From an uncultured Ruminococcus sp. (GTDB taxonomy: Bacteria > Bacillota > Clostridia > Oscillospirales > Ruminococcaceae): a stretch of 9,261 bases of DNA. The stretch lies in contig CAMWGS010000059.1 of the NCBI GenBank assembly GCA_947173865.1, positions 1 to 9,261 of the forward strand. The letters run 5' to 3'. The notes under the pieces are model-generated. The model saw only the letters and a list, made by a program, of their open reading frames with translations, did no database searches and was not told where the DNA came from. Position numbers and translations under genes: made by a program. Positions 1 to 6,146 of this stretch are shown one piece after another. Numbering within the stretch: the first letter of the stretch is position 1; every line of letters begins with the position of its first letter.

Positions 1-63
1 ATTTAATAGAAAAATCAAGTCTTTCAAAGACATTTCACTAAAATTTCATAAAGGAGAATTATT

Positions 64-885
64 ATGGATTATCATGTAAAGTCAAATGACATTATCATTT
101 CCGAAAAGGATTTAGACCTTGACGAAACACTTGACTGCGGTCAAGCTTTCCGCTGGAAAAAAGCTGTTTCGGAGTATCCCTGCACATATGAAGGAAAGTT
201 TTTAAATACTTTTCTCAAAGTCTCTCAAACAAAAAACGGTGAATTTATCTTCCACGACACTACGGAAAAGGATTTTCTGAATATATGGTATGACTACTTT
301 GATTTCGGTACGGATTACACCGAACTAAAAAAGCAGTTTTCAGAGGACGAAACTCTTTCAAAAGCTTGTGAATTTGCAGGCGGAATCCGTCTGCTCCGTC
401 AGAACAGCTGGGAATGTCTGGTTTCTTTCATCATATCACAGAACAACAATATTCCACGCATCAAGGCTATTATAGACCGTCTTTGCGAACATTATGGAGG
501 ACTTTTTCCGTCTCCTGAACAGCTCTCTCAGGAAAATACCGACAGCCTTTCATATTTAAGAAGCGGTTTCCGTGCAAAATATATATGCGACGCTTCAAAC
601 AAAACTGCCGACGGTACTGTAAATCTTTCGGAAATTGCGGAAATGCCTATTGATGATGCACGCTCCGCACTGAGACAGATTTCGGGTGTTGGTCCGAAAG
701 TTTCGGAATGTGTTCTTCTTTTCGGTATGCACCGCACAGAAGCGTTTCCTATTGATGTATGGATAAAACGAGTTCTTGAGGAATACTATCCGAACGGTTT
801 TCCGACGTTCGCAAAGGAAAACGCAGGAATCGCACAGCAGTACCTTTTCCACTATATAAGAAATTTACCTGCAAAGTCTGAATAA
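64..885 (+). CDS. ogg: 8-oxoguanine DNA glycosylase / AP lyase, OGG1-like
   Basis: Base-excision repair enzyme of the HhH-GPD superfamily, expected to remove 8-oxoguanine opposite C and nick the abasic site through a Schiff base. Visible in the 273-residue product: an N-terminal OGG domain with GQAFRW at 26-31 (OGG1 has GQSFRW), the SQNNN stretch at 125-129 matching the OGG1 SxNNN motif, the helix-hairpin-helix ending in SGVGPK (207-212), and PIDVW (229-233). By alignment with OGG1, K212 is the catalytic lysine and D231 the catalytic aspartate; both are present, so the enzyme should be active. There is no Fe-S cysteine cluster of the Nth/MutY type. The start is set by AAGGAG at 51-56, 7 nt before ATG. 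The next gene follows after 52 nt on the same strand and may be co-transcribed. No promoter is recognisable in the 63 nt upstream, so it may belong to an operon entering from the left. Family assignment is firm; substrate preference is by homology. Confidence 0.92.
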   Translation: MDYHVKSNDIIISEKDLDLDETLDCGQAFRWKKAVSEYPCTYEGKFLNTFLKVSQTKNGEFIFHDTTEKDFLNIWYDYFDFGTDYTELKKQFSEDETLSKACEFAGGIRLLRQNSWECLVSFIISQNNNIPRIKAIIDRLCEHYGGLFPSPEQLSQENTDSLSYLRSGFRAKYICDASNKTADGTVNLSEIAEMPIDDARSALRQISGVGPKVSECVLLFGMHRTEAFPIDVWIKRVLEEYYPNGFPTFAKENAGIAQQYLFHYIRNLPAKSE

Positions 886-888
886 AAA

Positions 889-914
889 CAGGAAATATTC
901 CCATAATATTCCTG
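889..914 (+). other. Intergenic hairpin between ogg and the small membrane protein gene
   Basis: CAGGAAATATT pairs with AATATTCCTG (10 bp with one bulged A) around a 5-nt loop, starting 3 nt after the ogg stop. On the plus strand it is followed by AAAACTA, not a U-run, so it is not a convincing forward terminator; on the minus strand it would be followed by TGTTTTTATT. It may protect the 3' end of a processed ogg message or act as a back-up terminator for leftward transcripts that escape the rnpB terminator. Role is unproven. Confidence 0.35.
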
Positions 915-937
915 AAAACTATTTCGGGAGGATTATT

Positions 938-1189
938 ATGATTAAGGGCGTAAACAAAAAAATCATCGAAGTTAACAACACAGACAGCATTTACTTTGAA
1001 AAGGCGGTTTTCTATCTCAGACCGAACGTGCGTGAACTGCCGACGGAAGTTTCACGGGCAGAGGCTGAAAAATACGTCTCACGCCTCGGTCTTGAATATC
1101 GTGTAAAAAAGCACAGGTCAAAAAAAATAATTATTCTTTCTGTGACAACGGTTCTTGCTGTGTCTGCTTTGATAATATTCCTGTTATAA
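938..1189 (+). CDS. Small hypothetical protein with C-terminal membrane anchor
   Basis: An 83-residue protein I cannot assign to a named family. Residues 1-62 are soluble and charged, with a predicted mixed alpha/beta segment: KKIIEVNN near the N terminus, YFEKAVFYLRP at 19-29, and EAEKYVSRLGLEYR around 42-55. A basic stretch KKHRSKK (57-63) leads into one hydrophobic segment IIILSVTTVLAVSALIIFLL (64-83) that ends the protein. This is a tail-anchor layout: the soluble part should face the cytoplasm, with the basic residues at the inner membrane surface. Start: GGGAGG at 925-930 lies 7 nt before ATG. It sits 52 nt downstream of ogg on the same strand and ends just before a strong terminator, so the two may form one unit. 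The reading frame, ribosome binding site and terminator make it a credible gene; function is unknown. Confidence 0.8.
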   Translation: MIKGVNKKIIEVNNTDSIYFEKAVFYLRPNVRELPTEVSRAEAEKYVSRLGLEYRVKKHRSKKIIILSVTTVLAVSALIIFLL

Positions 1190-1193
1190 ACAA

Positions 1194-1222
1194 AAAAACT
1201 CCGTATAATATACGGAGTTTTT
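1194..1222. terminator. Bidirectional intrinsic terminator between the small gene and rnpB
   Basis: CTCCGTAT (1199-1206) pairs perfectly with ATACGGAG (1210-1217) around a 3-nt loop; the stem is flanked by A5 on the left and T5 on the right, which can extend it to 13 bp. Read rightwards it ends the small membrane protein transcript, beginning 4 nt after its stop codon; read leftwards it gives a stem followed by T7 and ends rnpB, which lies 5 nt to the right. Confidence 0.88.
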
Positions 1223-1227
1223 CATAT

Positions 1228-1575
1228 ATGACCAGACCGATAAGCCGGGTTCTGTCGTGTGCAGCAATTTATCTAGACCTGCCGTCGCCGACAGGTTCAA
1301 GCCGTCATTACTTCATATCCGCCGAGCAGGCGTTAAGATATAAAGCACCAATAGACGTTGCATCGGGTAGGGTTTACATAGCAGTGCAGTCTCCTGCACT
1401 CTGGTGAGCTCTTACCTCGCCTTTCCACCATCACCCCGCAGAATTGCAGGGCAGTATCTCTCTGTTGCACTTGCCCTAAGGTCGCCCTCGGCTGCCGTTA
1501 GCAGTTACCTTGCTCTGTGATGCCCGGACTTTCCTCATAAACTAAAACGTTTCCGCTGCTGCATAGCCTGCTCAT
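1228..1575 (-). ncRNA. rnpB: RNase P RNA, bacterial class A
   Basis: Catalytic RNA of RNase P, which removes the 5' leader of pre-tRNAs. The universally conserved 5' core GAGGAAAGUCCGGGC lies at 1536-1522 on the minus strand, and the 3' core ACAGAACCCGGCUUAUCGGUC at 1255-1235; these form the P4/P2 helices. Other class A landmarks: GGCGAGGUAAGAGCUCACC, UAAACCC.ACCCG (J11/12-like) and AGAUAAAUUGCUGCACACGACAG near the 3' end. The ends were set by P1: 1575-1566 pairs with 1237-1228 with one mismatch, giving about 348 nt. P15 (CGUC/GACG), an extended P16 and a P17 hairpin (CGCC/GGCG) are visible, consistent with class A rather than the Bacillus class B. The L15 loop seems unusual (see findings). 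It has its own promoter at 1582-1610 and a strong terminator at 1194-1222, and converges on the ogg-side genes. Confidence 0.97.
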
Positions 1576-1581
1576 AATAAT

Positions 1582-1610
1582 ATAATAACATTTTTCTGAA
1601 AATTTGTCAA
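1582..1610 (-). promoter_or_regulatory. rnpB promoter (sigma-A type, extended -10)
   Basis: On the minus strand a perfect TTGACA (1610-1605) is followed by a 17-nt spacer and TATTAT (1587-1582), with a TGn extension just before the -10. Predicted start is about 1575, which coincides with the first base of the P1 helix of RNase P RNA. It lies within 50 nt of the stop codon of the upstream PH-domain gene. Confidence 0.88.
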
Positions 1611-1625
1611 GTATTAAATTATTTA

Positions 1626-3083
1626 TTAAAGTCTTTCGGCTGTTTTGTAGTTGAGCATTGCGGAAATTTTCCTAACATCGCTCACACGCATAGCTTTGAC
1701 TTTGAAATGTGAACGTTCCTCACCGCCAAACCAAAGACATATACTGCATTTATTGCTTATTTTCTGAAAAACCGACTGCTGTAATTCTATTTTTACAAGC
1801 TTGATCCGTTCTGCAACAACTGTGTGAAAACCTGCCCACTTTGAACATCTCACCATAATTTTATCGTCATAAATTGAAATTCCGCTTGTAAAAAAAGCAG
1901 TAAGTTTTGCCGTGATAAACCATAAAAGAGGAATTTCAAACATTATGGCAAAGAAGAAAGTAAGTTCAGAAATTTCGGGAACTAATTTTTTTACAATAAT
2001 ATGTGCAGGAAAAATAAGTGCCGAAATTATAACAGGTTGCCATATATACTGCCACCAGCCGTTTGATTTCGGACGGAAGTCATTTTTTACACCGCTAAAT
2101 ACACCTATTTTTTCAAGAGTATTTCCTATACTCTTTTCTTTTTTTACGGGAAGCAGTACGGGCAGATGATTTTTTGCCGAGCCATATCCCGCACAACTGA
2201 TGTTTACGGCAACTGCTCCGAGAAACTTCATAATAAGATTCTGACGCAGGTCTGTATAATTGATATGTGCGGCGGTTATACGGTATTCACGGCGGTTGAA
2301 AAGTCCGCATGAAACTTTAAGACAGTATTCGTCACCGTCCACTGTAAAACCCATGTACCGAAAAACGTTCACAAGAAAAGACACCAGCCATGCACCAAGA
2401 AAGAAAACTCCGACCAGTAAAGCGGCAGACGGTATATGCATGAGAAGTTTGTCGGTAAGTTTTGTGGTCGTTTCGGTCAGACGGTCAAGCGAGACATTTA
2501 TTATATCGTGGGCAATGTCTCCGCCCTTAAGAAAAAAAGTCGCTATATAGACAGCCCCCGAAAAACCACTCGAAAAAAATACCGAAAAAAGCAGGACAGA
2601 AAGCGGATTTGTTTCGGGAATATCGTCAATCTTGTTTTTTTCGTTGACATCAGGTACTTTTTTAAGAAATTCATTACAAAACTTCCCTGTAACCATAATC
2701 TGCATATCTGCCGAGCGATACATACCCGCACTTGTGTCACAGCTTACTTTCAACGCTCTTAAAGGTATAAGATAAAACGGTTTTTCCACCGTCACCGAAC
2801 TTACACTTTTATACGGAATTACAGTTCTTGTTCTTGCGGTAATACCTTCCCAGCGGACAATTTCGGAGTCATTGAGTTCAATTCCCGAAAAGTGCCACCT
2901 TATATATCCGAACATGATAATAATTCCTATTACCGCAATATCAAACCACGAACCTTTGAACCATGCATAAAGTCTGTCAGCATCAAGACGGATTGTCCTT
3001 ATTCCACGAATAAGCGGAAAGATAAGAAGCCATATATTTTTTGCCGAATACCTTAAAATTCTCAGAGGGTGTTCATGATACAC
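1626..3083 (-). CDS. YdbT-like membrane protein with three bacterial PH (bPH_2) domains
   Basis: A 485-residue polytopic membrane protein with the YdbT arrangement of repeated bPH_2 (DUF304) domains separated by membrane segments. Segments: about 48-62 and possibly 15-27; bPH domain 1 about 67-140 (IELNDSEIVRWEG start, IPYKSVSSVTV core); membrane segments about 161-185 and 217-241; bPH domain 2 about 245-310 (FTVDGDEYCLKVSCGLFNRR, then IN.TDLRQNLIMKFLG); membrane segments about 348-364 and 373-398; bPH domain 3 about 402-478 (ISIYDDKIMVRC). Length matches B. subtilis YdbT, near 490. In Bacillus, ydbST belongs to the sigma-W stress regulon and contributes to resistance to membrane-active antimicrobials; a similar envelope-stress role here is inference. 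The start is GTG at 3083-3081, served by AGGAGGT at 3097-3091, which lies inside the end of the upstream gene. It begins two codons after that gene's TAG stop and in the same frame. It ends with tandem TAA stops. No terminator separates it from rnpB. Confidence 0.9.
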   Translation of the reverse strand: MYHEHPLRILRYSAKNIWLLIFPLIRGIRTIRLDADRLYAWFKGSWFDIAVIGIIIMFGYIRWHFSGIELNDSEIVRWEGITARTRTVIPYKSVSSVTVEKPFYLIPLRALKVSCDTSAGMYRSADMQIMVTGKFCNEFLKKVPDVNEKNKIDDIPETNPLSVLLFSVFFSSGFSGAVYIATFFLKGGDIAHDIINVSLDRLTETTTKLTDKLLMHIPSAALLVGVFFLGAWLVSFLVNVFRYMGFTVDGDEYCLKVSCGLFNRREYRITAAHINYTDLRQNLIMKFLGAVAVNISCAGYGSAKNHLPVLLPVKKEKSIGNTLEKIGVFSGVKNDFRPKSNGWWQYIWQPVIISALIFPAHIIVKKLVPEISELTFFFAIMFEIPLLWFITAKLTAFFTSGISIYDDKIMVRCSKWAGFHTVVAERIKLVKIELQQSVFQKISNKCSICLWFGGEERSHFKVKAMRVSDVRKISAMLNYKTAERL

Positions 3084-3086
3084 CTG

Positions 3087-3518
3087 CTACACCTCCTCAT
3101 GTTCCATAAGTTTAAGGATTTCCCTTGCATCCTTGTGATTGAGAAATAAAAGCCGAATCTGTCCGCCGTAAACAAAGCAGATTATAAAATTAAGTCCCGT
3201 ATACTGTGAAAAAGGTGTAGTAATGATGTTTGTGTACTGTATTGATGAATAATGTACCGACTGATGAAACCTCATAATAACACCACTGCTCTTTATAATT
3301 TCATTTTCGGTAACTGTATAGCGGACTGACTTGATAAACAACGGCAGATATGCAAACATAATGAAGAATGCCGCCGCACCTATAATAGTACTGATTAATA
3401 TGACAAGAATTTTGGCGGTAATAAAATATCGTACCGCTATCAGCAGAATCAAGGATATAAAAGTAATGATTATTCTCAGTGTCACAAGACAATTTTTATC
3501 AGGTAAATAATTTTTCAT
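3087..3518 (-). CDS. YdbS-like bacterial PH (bPH_2) domain membrane protein
   Basis: A 143-residue protein: two N-terminal membrane helices (about 12-30 and 33-57) followed by one bPH_2 domain (about 65-140) starting YTVTENEIIKSSGVIMRF and including SSIQYTNIITTPF and the Gly-Leu-Asn segment that follows, typical of YdbS. The frame stays open further upstream to 3599, but I choose ATG at 3518-3516: the message carries GGGGGAGG (3533-3526) 7 nt before it, and the longer versions would start inside or upstream of the TATAAT promoter at 3551-3546. YdbS and YdbT homologues are usually encoded as a pair and are thought to work together in the membrane; the adjacent gene is the YdbT partner, only 3 nt away and probably translationally coupled, because its ribosome binding site lies in the last codons of this gene. 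It ends with TAG. The substrate or ligand of such bPH domains is not established. Confidence 0.87.
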   Translation of the reverse strand: MKNYLPDKNCLVTLRIIITFISLILLIAVRYFITAKILVILISTIIGAAAFFIMFAYLPLFIKSVRYTVTENEIIKSSGVIMRFHQSVHYSSIQYTNIITTPFSQYTGLNFIICFVYGGQIRLLFLNHKDAREILKLMEHEEV

Positions 3519-3545
3519 TTTCGCCTCCCCCGTGGTCATAATTCT

Positions 3546-3574
3546 ATTATACCACAAATATTCTTTACTGTATA
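3546..3574 (-). promoter_or_regulatory. Promoter of the bPH_2 gene pair (extended -10)
   Basis: On the minus strand, TGG-TATAAT (TATAAT at 3551-3546) is a perfect extended -10 element. A -35 of TATACA (3574-3569, 4 of 6 matches) lies 17 nt upstream. It precedes the YdbS-like ATG by about 27 nt, with the ribosome binding site in between, and confirms the shorter start for that gene. The weak -35 is compensated by the TGn. I see no clear sigma-W (TGAAAC...CGTA) element. The same intergenic region must hold the promoter of the divergent symporter gene. Confidence 0.7.
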
Positions 3575-3634
3575 CCATTTTTTTGTAATTATAAATCAAA
3601 AAATCTGCGGAAATTTATCGGGGAGGAAATTATT

Positions 3635-4888
3635 ATGACGGATTTTCTTGAAAAAATAAACTCTTTTGTGTGGGGAGCAGGTCTTATTTTTCTTCTGCTG
3701 TTCACGGGTCTTATATATACGATAAAACTCAGGTTTGTCCAGTTCAGAATGATACCGTTTCTGATAAAGAACAGAAATTCCGACAAAAAGAACAATGGTA
3801 TTTCACAGTTCAGGACGGTCTGTATGTCACTCGGTACGGCTATGGGTACGGGCAATATAGCAGGAGTAGCAACAGCAGTGGCGACAGGAGGAGCAGGAGC
3901 GGTATTCTGGATGTGGGTATCTGCTTTTTTCGGAATGGCACTTGTATATGCGGAAAACAGTCTTTCCGTTACATACAGTACAAAAGACACAAAAGGTCCT
4001 ATGGCTTATCTGAGTATCGGTCTCGGAAGCCGTAAACTTGCAGTTGCGTTTGCTGTATTCTGTTTACTTGCGTCTGTCGGAATGGGCGGAATGGTACAGG
4101 TAAACACATTTACGGAAAGTCTGAAAAGCTGTGTTGATATAAACGGCTTTATAATTGCAGGAATTATTTTTATAATGATTTTTCTTGTTGTAAGCGGAGG
4201 TGCAAACCGTATCGGAAAAACCGCACAGATGTTGCTCCCTGCTGTTTCTATGCTCTATATTGCAGGTTGTATAACAGTTCTTTTTGTTTTCAGCAAAAAC
4301 ATTCTGTACGCTTTCGGTGAGATATTCAGTCCGGCTTTCGGAATAAAACAGGCTACAGGTGGTATTTCGGGCTATGCCGTTTCGAGAGCAGTTTCGACAG
4401 GTATGAGACGTGGTATATTTTCAAACGAAGCAGGTCTCGGAAGTTCTCCGATTCTGCACAGTGCCGCCGAAAGTGATTCCCCCGAATTACAGGGTATGTG
4501 GAGTATGTTTGAGGTATTTTTCGATACTGTGATATGCTGTACACTTACAGCCTTAACGGTAATATGTGCGACTGCCGATTTTTCCGTACAGACTGCATTT
4601 TCTGCCGTTATCGGAAACTATGCACCGCCGTTCTTGGCTTTTGAAACGGCTGTATTCGCTTTCTGTACAATTATAGGCTGGTACTACTGCGGAGAAACGG
4701 CGTTCCGCTGGCTTGTCGGAAAAAAGTGCGGAAAAGTTCCGTGTGTTATTTTTGCACTTACTGCATCGCTTGGTGCTGTATTTACAATGCAGACAGTATG
4801 GACATTATCGGATATTTTCAACGGTCTTATGGCTTTCCCAAATCTTGTCGGACTTATTCTTCTTATGAATAAGGTAAGAAAGGAATAA
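3635..4888 (+). CDS. AGCS-family sodium:alanine/amino-acid symporter
   Basis: Inner-membrane secondary transporter of the alanine or glycine:cation symporter family (AlsT/DagA/AgcS), which imports small neutral amino acids with Na+ (or H+). Family signatures are clear: MSLGTAMGTGNIAGVATAVA (64-83) runs into TGGAGAVFWMW (84-94), then FFGMALVYAEN (98-108) and RRGIFSNEAGLGSSPILHSA (258-277). About ten or eleven hydrophobic segments are visible, starting with VWGAGLIFLLLFTGLIYTI (12-30). At 417 residues it is a little short for the family (about 440-490), mostly through short loops and an early C terminus; nothing essential looks missing. Start: GGGGAGG at 3620-3626, 8 nt before ATG. It is divergent from the bPH pair across 116 nt; a plausible but weak plus-strand promoter is TTTACT (3564-3569) with TAATTA/TATAAA about 3586-3595. 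The next gene starts 69 nt downstream without an obvious terminator, so the two are likely co-transcribed. Substrate among Ala, Gly and Gln cannot be told from sequence. Confidence 0.95.
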   Translation: MTDFLEKINSFVWGAGLIFLLLFTGLIYTIKLRFVQFRMIPFLIKNRNSDKKNNGISQFRTVCMSLGTAMGTGNIAGVATAVATGGAGAVFWMWVSAFFGMALVYAENSLSVTYSTKDTKGPMAYLSIGLGSRKLAVAFAVFCLLASVGMGGMVQVNTFTESLKSCVDINGFIIAGIIFIMIFLVVSGGANRIGKTAQMLLPAVSMLYIAGCITVLFVFSKNILYAFGEIFSPAFGIKQATGGISGYAVSRAVSTGMRRGIFSNEAGLGSSPILHSAAESDSPELQGMWSMFEVFFDTVICCTLTALTVICATADFSVQTAFSAVIGNYAPPFLAFETAVFAFCTIIGWYYCGETAFRWLVGKKCGKVPCVIFALTASLGAVFTMQTVWTLSDIFNGLMAFPNLVGLILLMNKVRKE

Positions 4889-4957
4889 AACGGATATTCA
4901 GAGTCAATAAATAATAGTGACCTGTTTTTCAGGGAAAAAATTAAGGAGTAAAGAATT

Positions 4958-6061
4958 ATGAGTTATTCAGGCGAAAACAAATATTTCAGTTTCAGAGACG
5001 GTTTCTGTGAATCACTTCCAAATGTGAATATAAGTTCGGTGGAAGCGTCGGAATTCGGCAGAACCGTTTCACGTTTTTTCAGAAGATTCAGTGTGGGTTG
5101 TGACGGCTTCAGACATATGCACATTCTTTATGCGGTATGCTGCGGACTTTCGGAGTGCGGACATGATGTCTATGTCTGTGAGAATACCGACCTGCCGTCG
5201 TTTAAATTCGGTATGCCCTTACTTTCCGCAGACTGCGGTATATTTATCAGCGGTGAAAACTGTCTTAAAATATCAGTTTTCAATGAAAGCGGTTTTCCCG
5301 TTTCGTCGGAACTCCTCACCGAAATTATGAACGCAGAACCTGCGGAGACAGTCGAAAAGTGCGGAAGAATAACTTCCTCGACTTCTTTCAGAAGTATATA
5401 CATTGACAATATTGCCGACTCTTTCAGTGGTGCAGGTTCTTCAATACCTGCCGCAATAAGCTGTGGAAACCGTTCCGTGCGTTCACTCTGGCTTGAATTT
5501 TTCACAGGCGACGACGATTCTCTTGTATTTCAGATTTCTGATGACGGTCAGCGTGTAAATGCCTATTCATCACAGGTCGGATTTATCTCATACGAAAAGC
5601 TTCTTCTTGCCTATGCTCTTAAACTTTCACAGCAGGGACAAGCCGTATATCTGCCTGAAAACTTCCACTATGCCGCCGATTTCCTCAGTTCTGAAAGTCC
5701 GTTGAAAATCAGACGATTTTCAGCAGAGAAAAAAATTCCCGAAGAAGCCATAAAACAGCGATTTTTACTTGACCCGCTGTATATGTGTACCCACCTTGCA
5801 GAAAACAAACAGAATTTCATAAAATCAATAAAGGCACTCCCCCAGCTTGCCGCCGCAAAACGTGAAATAACGATTGACAGCGTTGAAAATATTCCCTGCG
5901 GAAAAACCATTCTTGAAAACGACGGCAGGATAATTATATCACGAAGCGGAAAAAACCGCATAACCCTGCTTGCTCAGGCTTATTCCTCCGAAACCGCTGC
6001 CGAAATCTGTTCACACTGGAGTGAAAAAATCAGGCGTATCGCCTCACACAGAAATATTTGA
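4958..6061 (+). CDS. Degenerate alpha-D-phosphohexomutase (GlmM/PMM-like), probable pseudoenzyme
   Basis: A 367-residue protein whose layout follows phosphoglucosamine mutase/phosphomannomutase, but with eroded active-site motifs. By eye against E. coli GlmM: KYFSFRDGF (8-16) sits at KYFGTDGIRG; VGCDGFRHMHILYAVCCGLSECGHDV (46-71) at IGKDTR...AGLAAAG; ADCGIFISGENC then KISVFNESGFPV (91-115) at AEAGIVISASHNP...GIKFF..DG; TGDDDSLVFQISDDGQRV (183-200) at the metal loop DGDGDRVIMVDHEGNKV; GRIIISRSGKNRITLLAQA (323-341) at GRVLLRKSGTEPLIRVMVE. The catalytic phosphoserine position is Gly (G99), the first metal-loop Asp is Thr and its Arg is Ser, and RSGTEP has become RSGKNR. No GGEqSGH sugar-binding motif is visible. 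Domains 2 and 3 are shortened (family about 445). Mutase activity is therefore unlikely; a binding or regulatory role is inferred. The open frame, AAGGAG at 4943-4948 (9 nt before ATG) and ordinary codon use argue against a decaying pseudogene. It lies downstream of the symporter, probably in the same transcript; stop is TGA. Confidence 0.82.
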   Translation: MSYSGENKYFSFRDGFCESLPNVNISSVEASEFGRTVSRFFRRFSVGCDGFRHMHILYAVCCGLSECGHDVYVCENTDLPSFKFGMPLLSADCGIFISGENCLKISVFNESGFPVSSELLTEIMNAEPAETVEKCGRITSSTSFRSIYIDNIADSFSGAGSSIPAAISCGNRSVRSLWLEFFTGDDDSLVFQISDDGQRVNAYSSQVGFISYEKLLLAYALKLSQQGQAVYLPENFHYAADFLSSESPLKIRRFSAEKKIPEEAIKQRFLLDPLYMCTHLAENKQNFIKSIKALPQLAAAKREITIDSVENIPCGKTILENDGRIIISRSGKNRITLLAQAYSSETAAEICSHWSEKIRRIASHRNI

Positions 6062-6111
6062 CACCTGTAAATAAAAAATTATTAATTATATCTAAGATTG
6101 ATGTTTTGCTA

Positions 6112-6140
6112 TTGACATAAGGCACAACATTTTGTATAAT
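6112..6140 (+). promoter_or_regulatory. Perfect-consensus promoter of the rnj-gdpP unit
   Basis: TTGACA (6112-6117), a 17-nt spacer and TATAAT (6135-6140): exact matches at both boxes with ideal spacing, giving a predicted start near 6146-6148. It lies 50 nt after the stop of the mutase-like gene and about 255 nt before the RNase J start codon, so the transcript carries a long leader. No operator-like palindrome overlaps the boxes. Confidence 0.92.
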
Positions 6141-6146
6141 TATAAG

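Noticed and set aside
20..32. GTCTT/AAGAC hairpin upstream of ogg
   Set aside because: Five base pairs with a 3-nt loop and no U-run; the first 63 nt contain no supportable gene end or promoter.
2260..2762. Plus-strand open frames opposite the YdbT-like gene
   Set aside because: They lack ribosome binding sites, their products have no family features, and the minus strand clearly encodes a full-length bPH_2 protein.
3519..3599. Longer N terminus of the YdbS-like protein
   Set aside because: The extra 27 codons overlap the extended -10 promoter and have no ribosome binding site, whereas GGGGGAGG sits 7 nt before the internal ATG.
3589..3990. Minus-strand open frame opposite the start of the symporter gene
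   Set aside because: It overlaps the well-conserved AGCS coding region and the divergent promoter region; composition is that of a shadow frame.
4920..4935. Small hairpin between the symporter and the mutase-like gene as a terminator
   Set aside because: CCTG/CAGG is only 4 bp and is followed by a run of A, not T.
4958..6061. Annotation as a functional phosphoglucosamine mutase (glmM)
   Set aside because: The catalytic serine motif, metal loop and GGEqSGH sugar-binding motif are altered or absent, and the protein is about 80 residues short.
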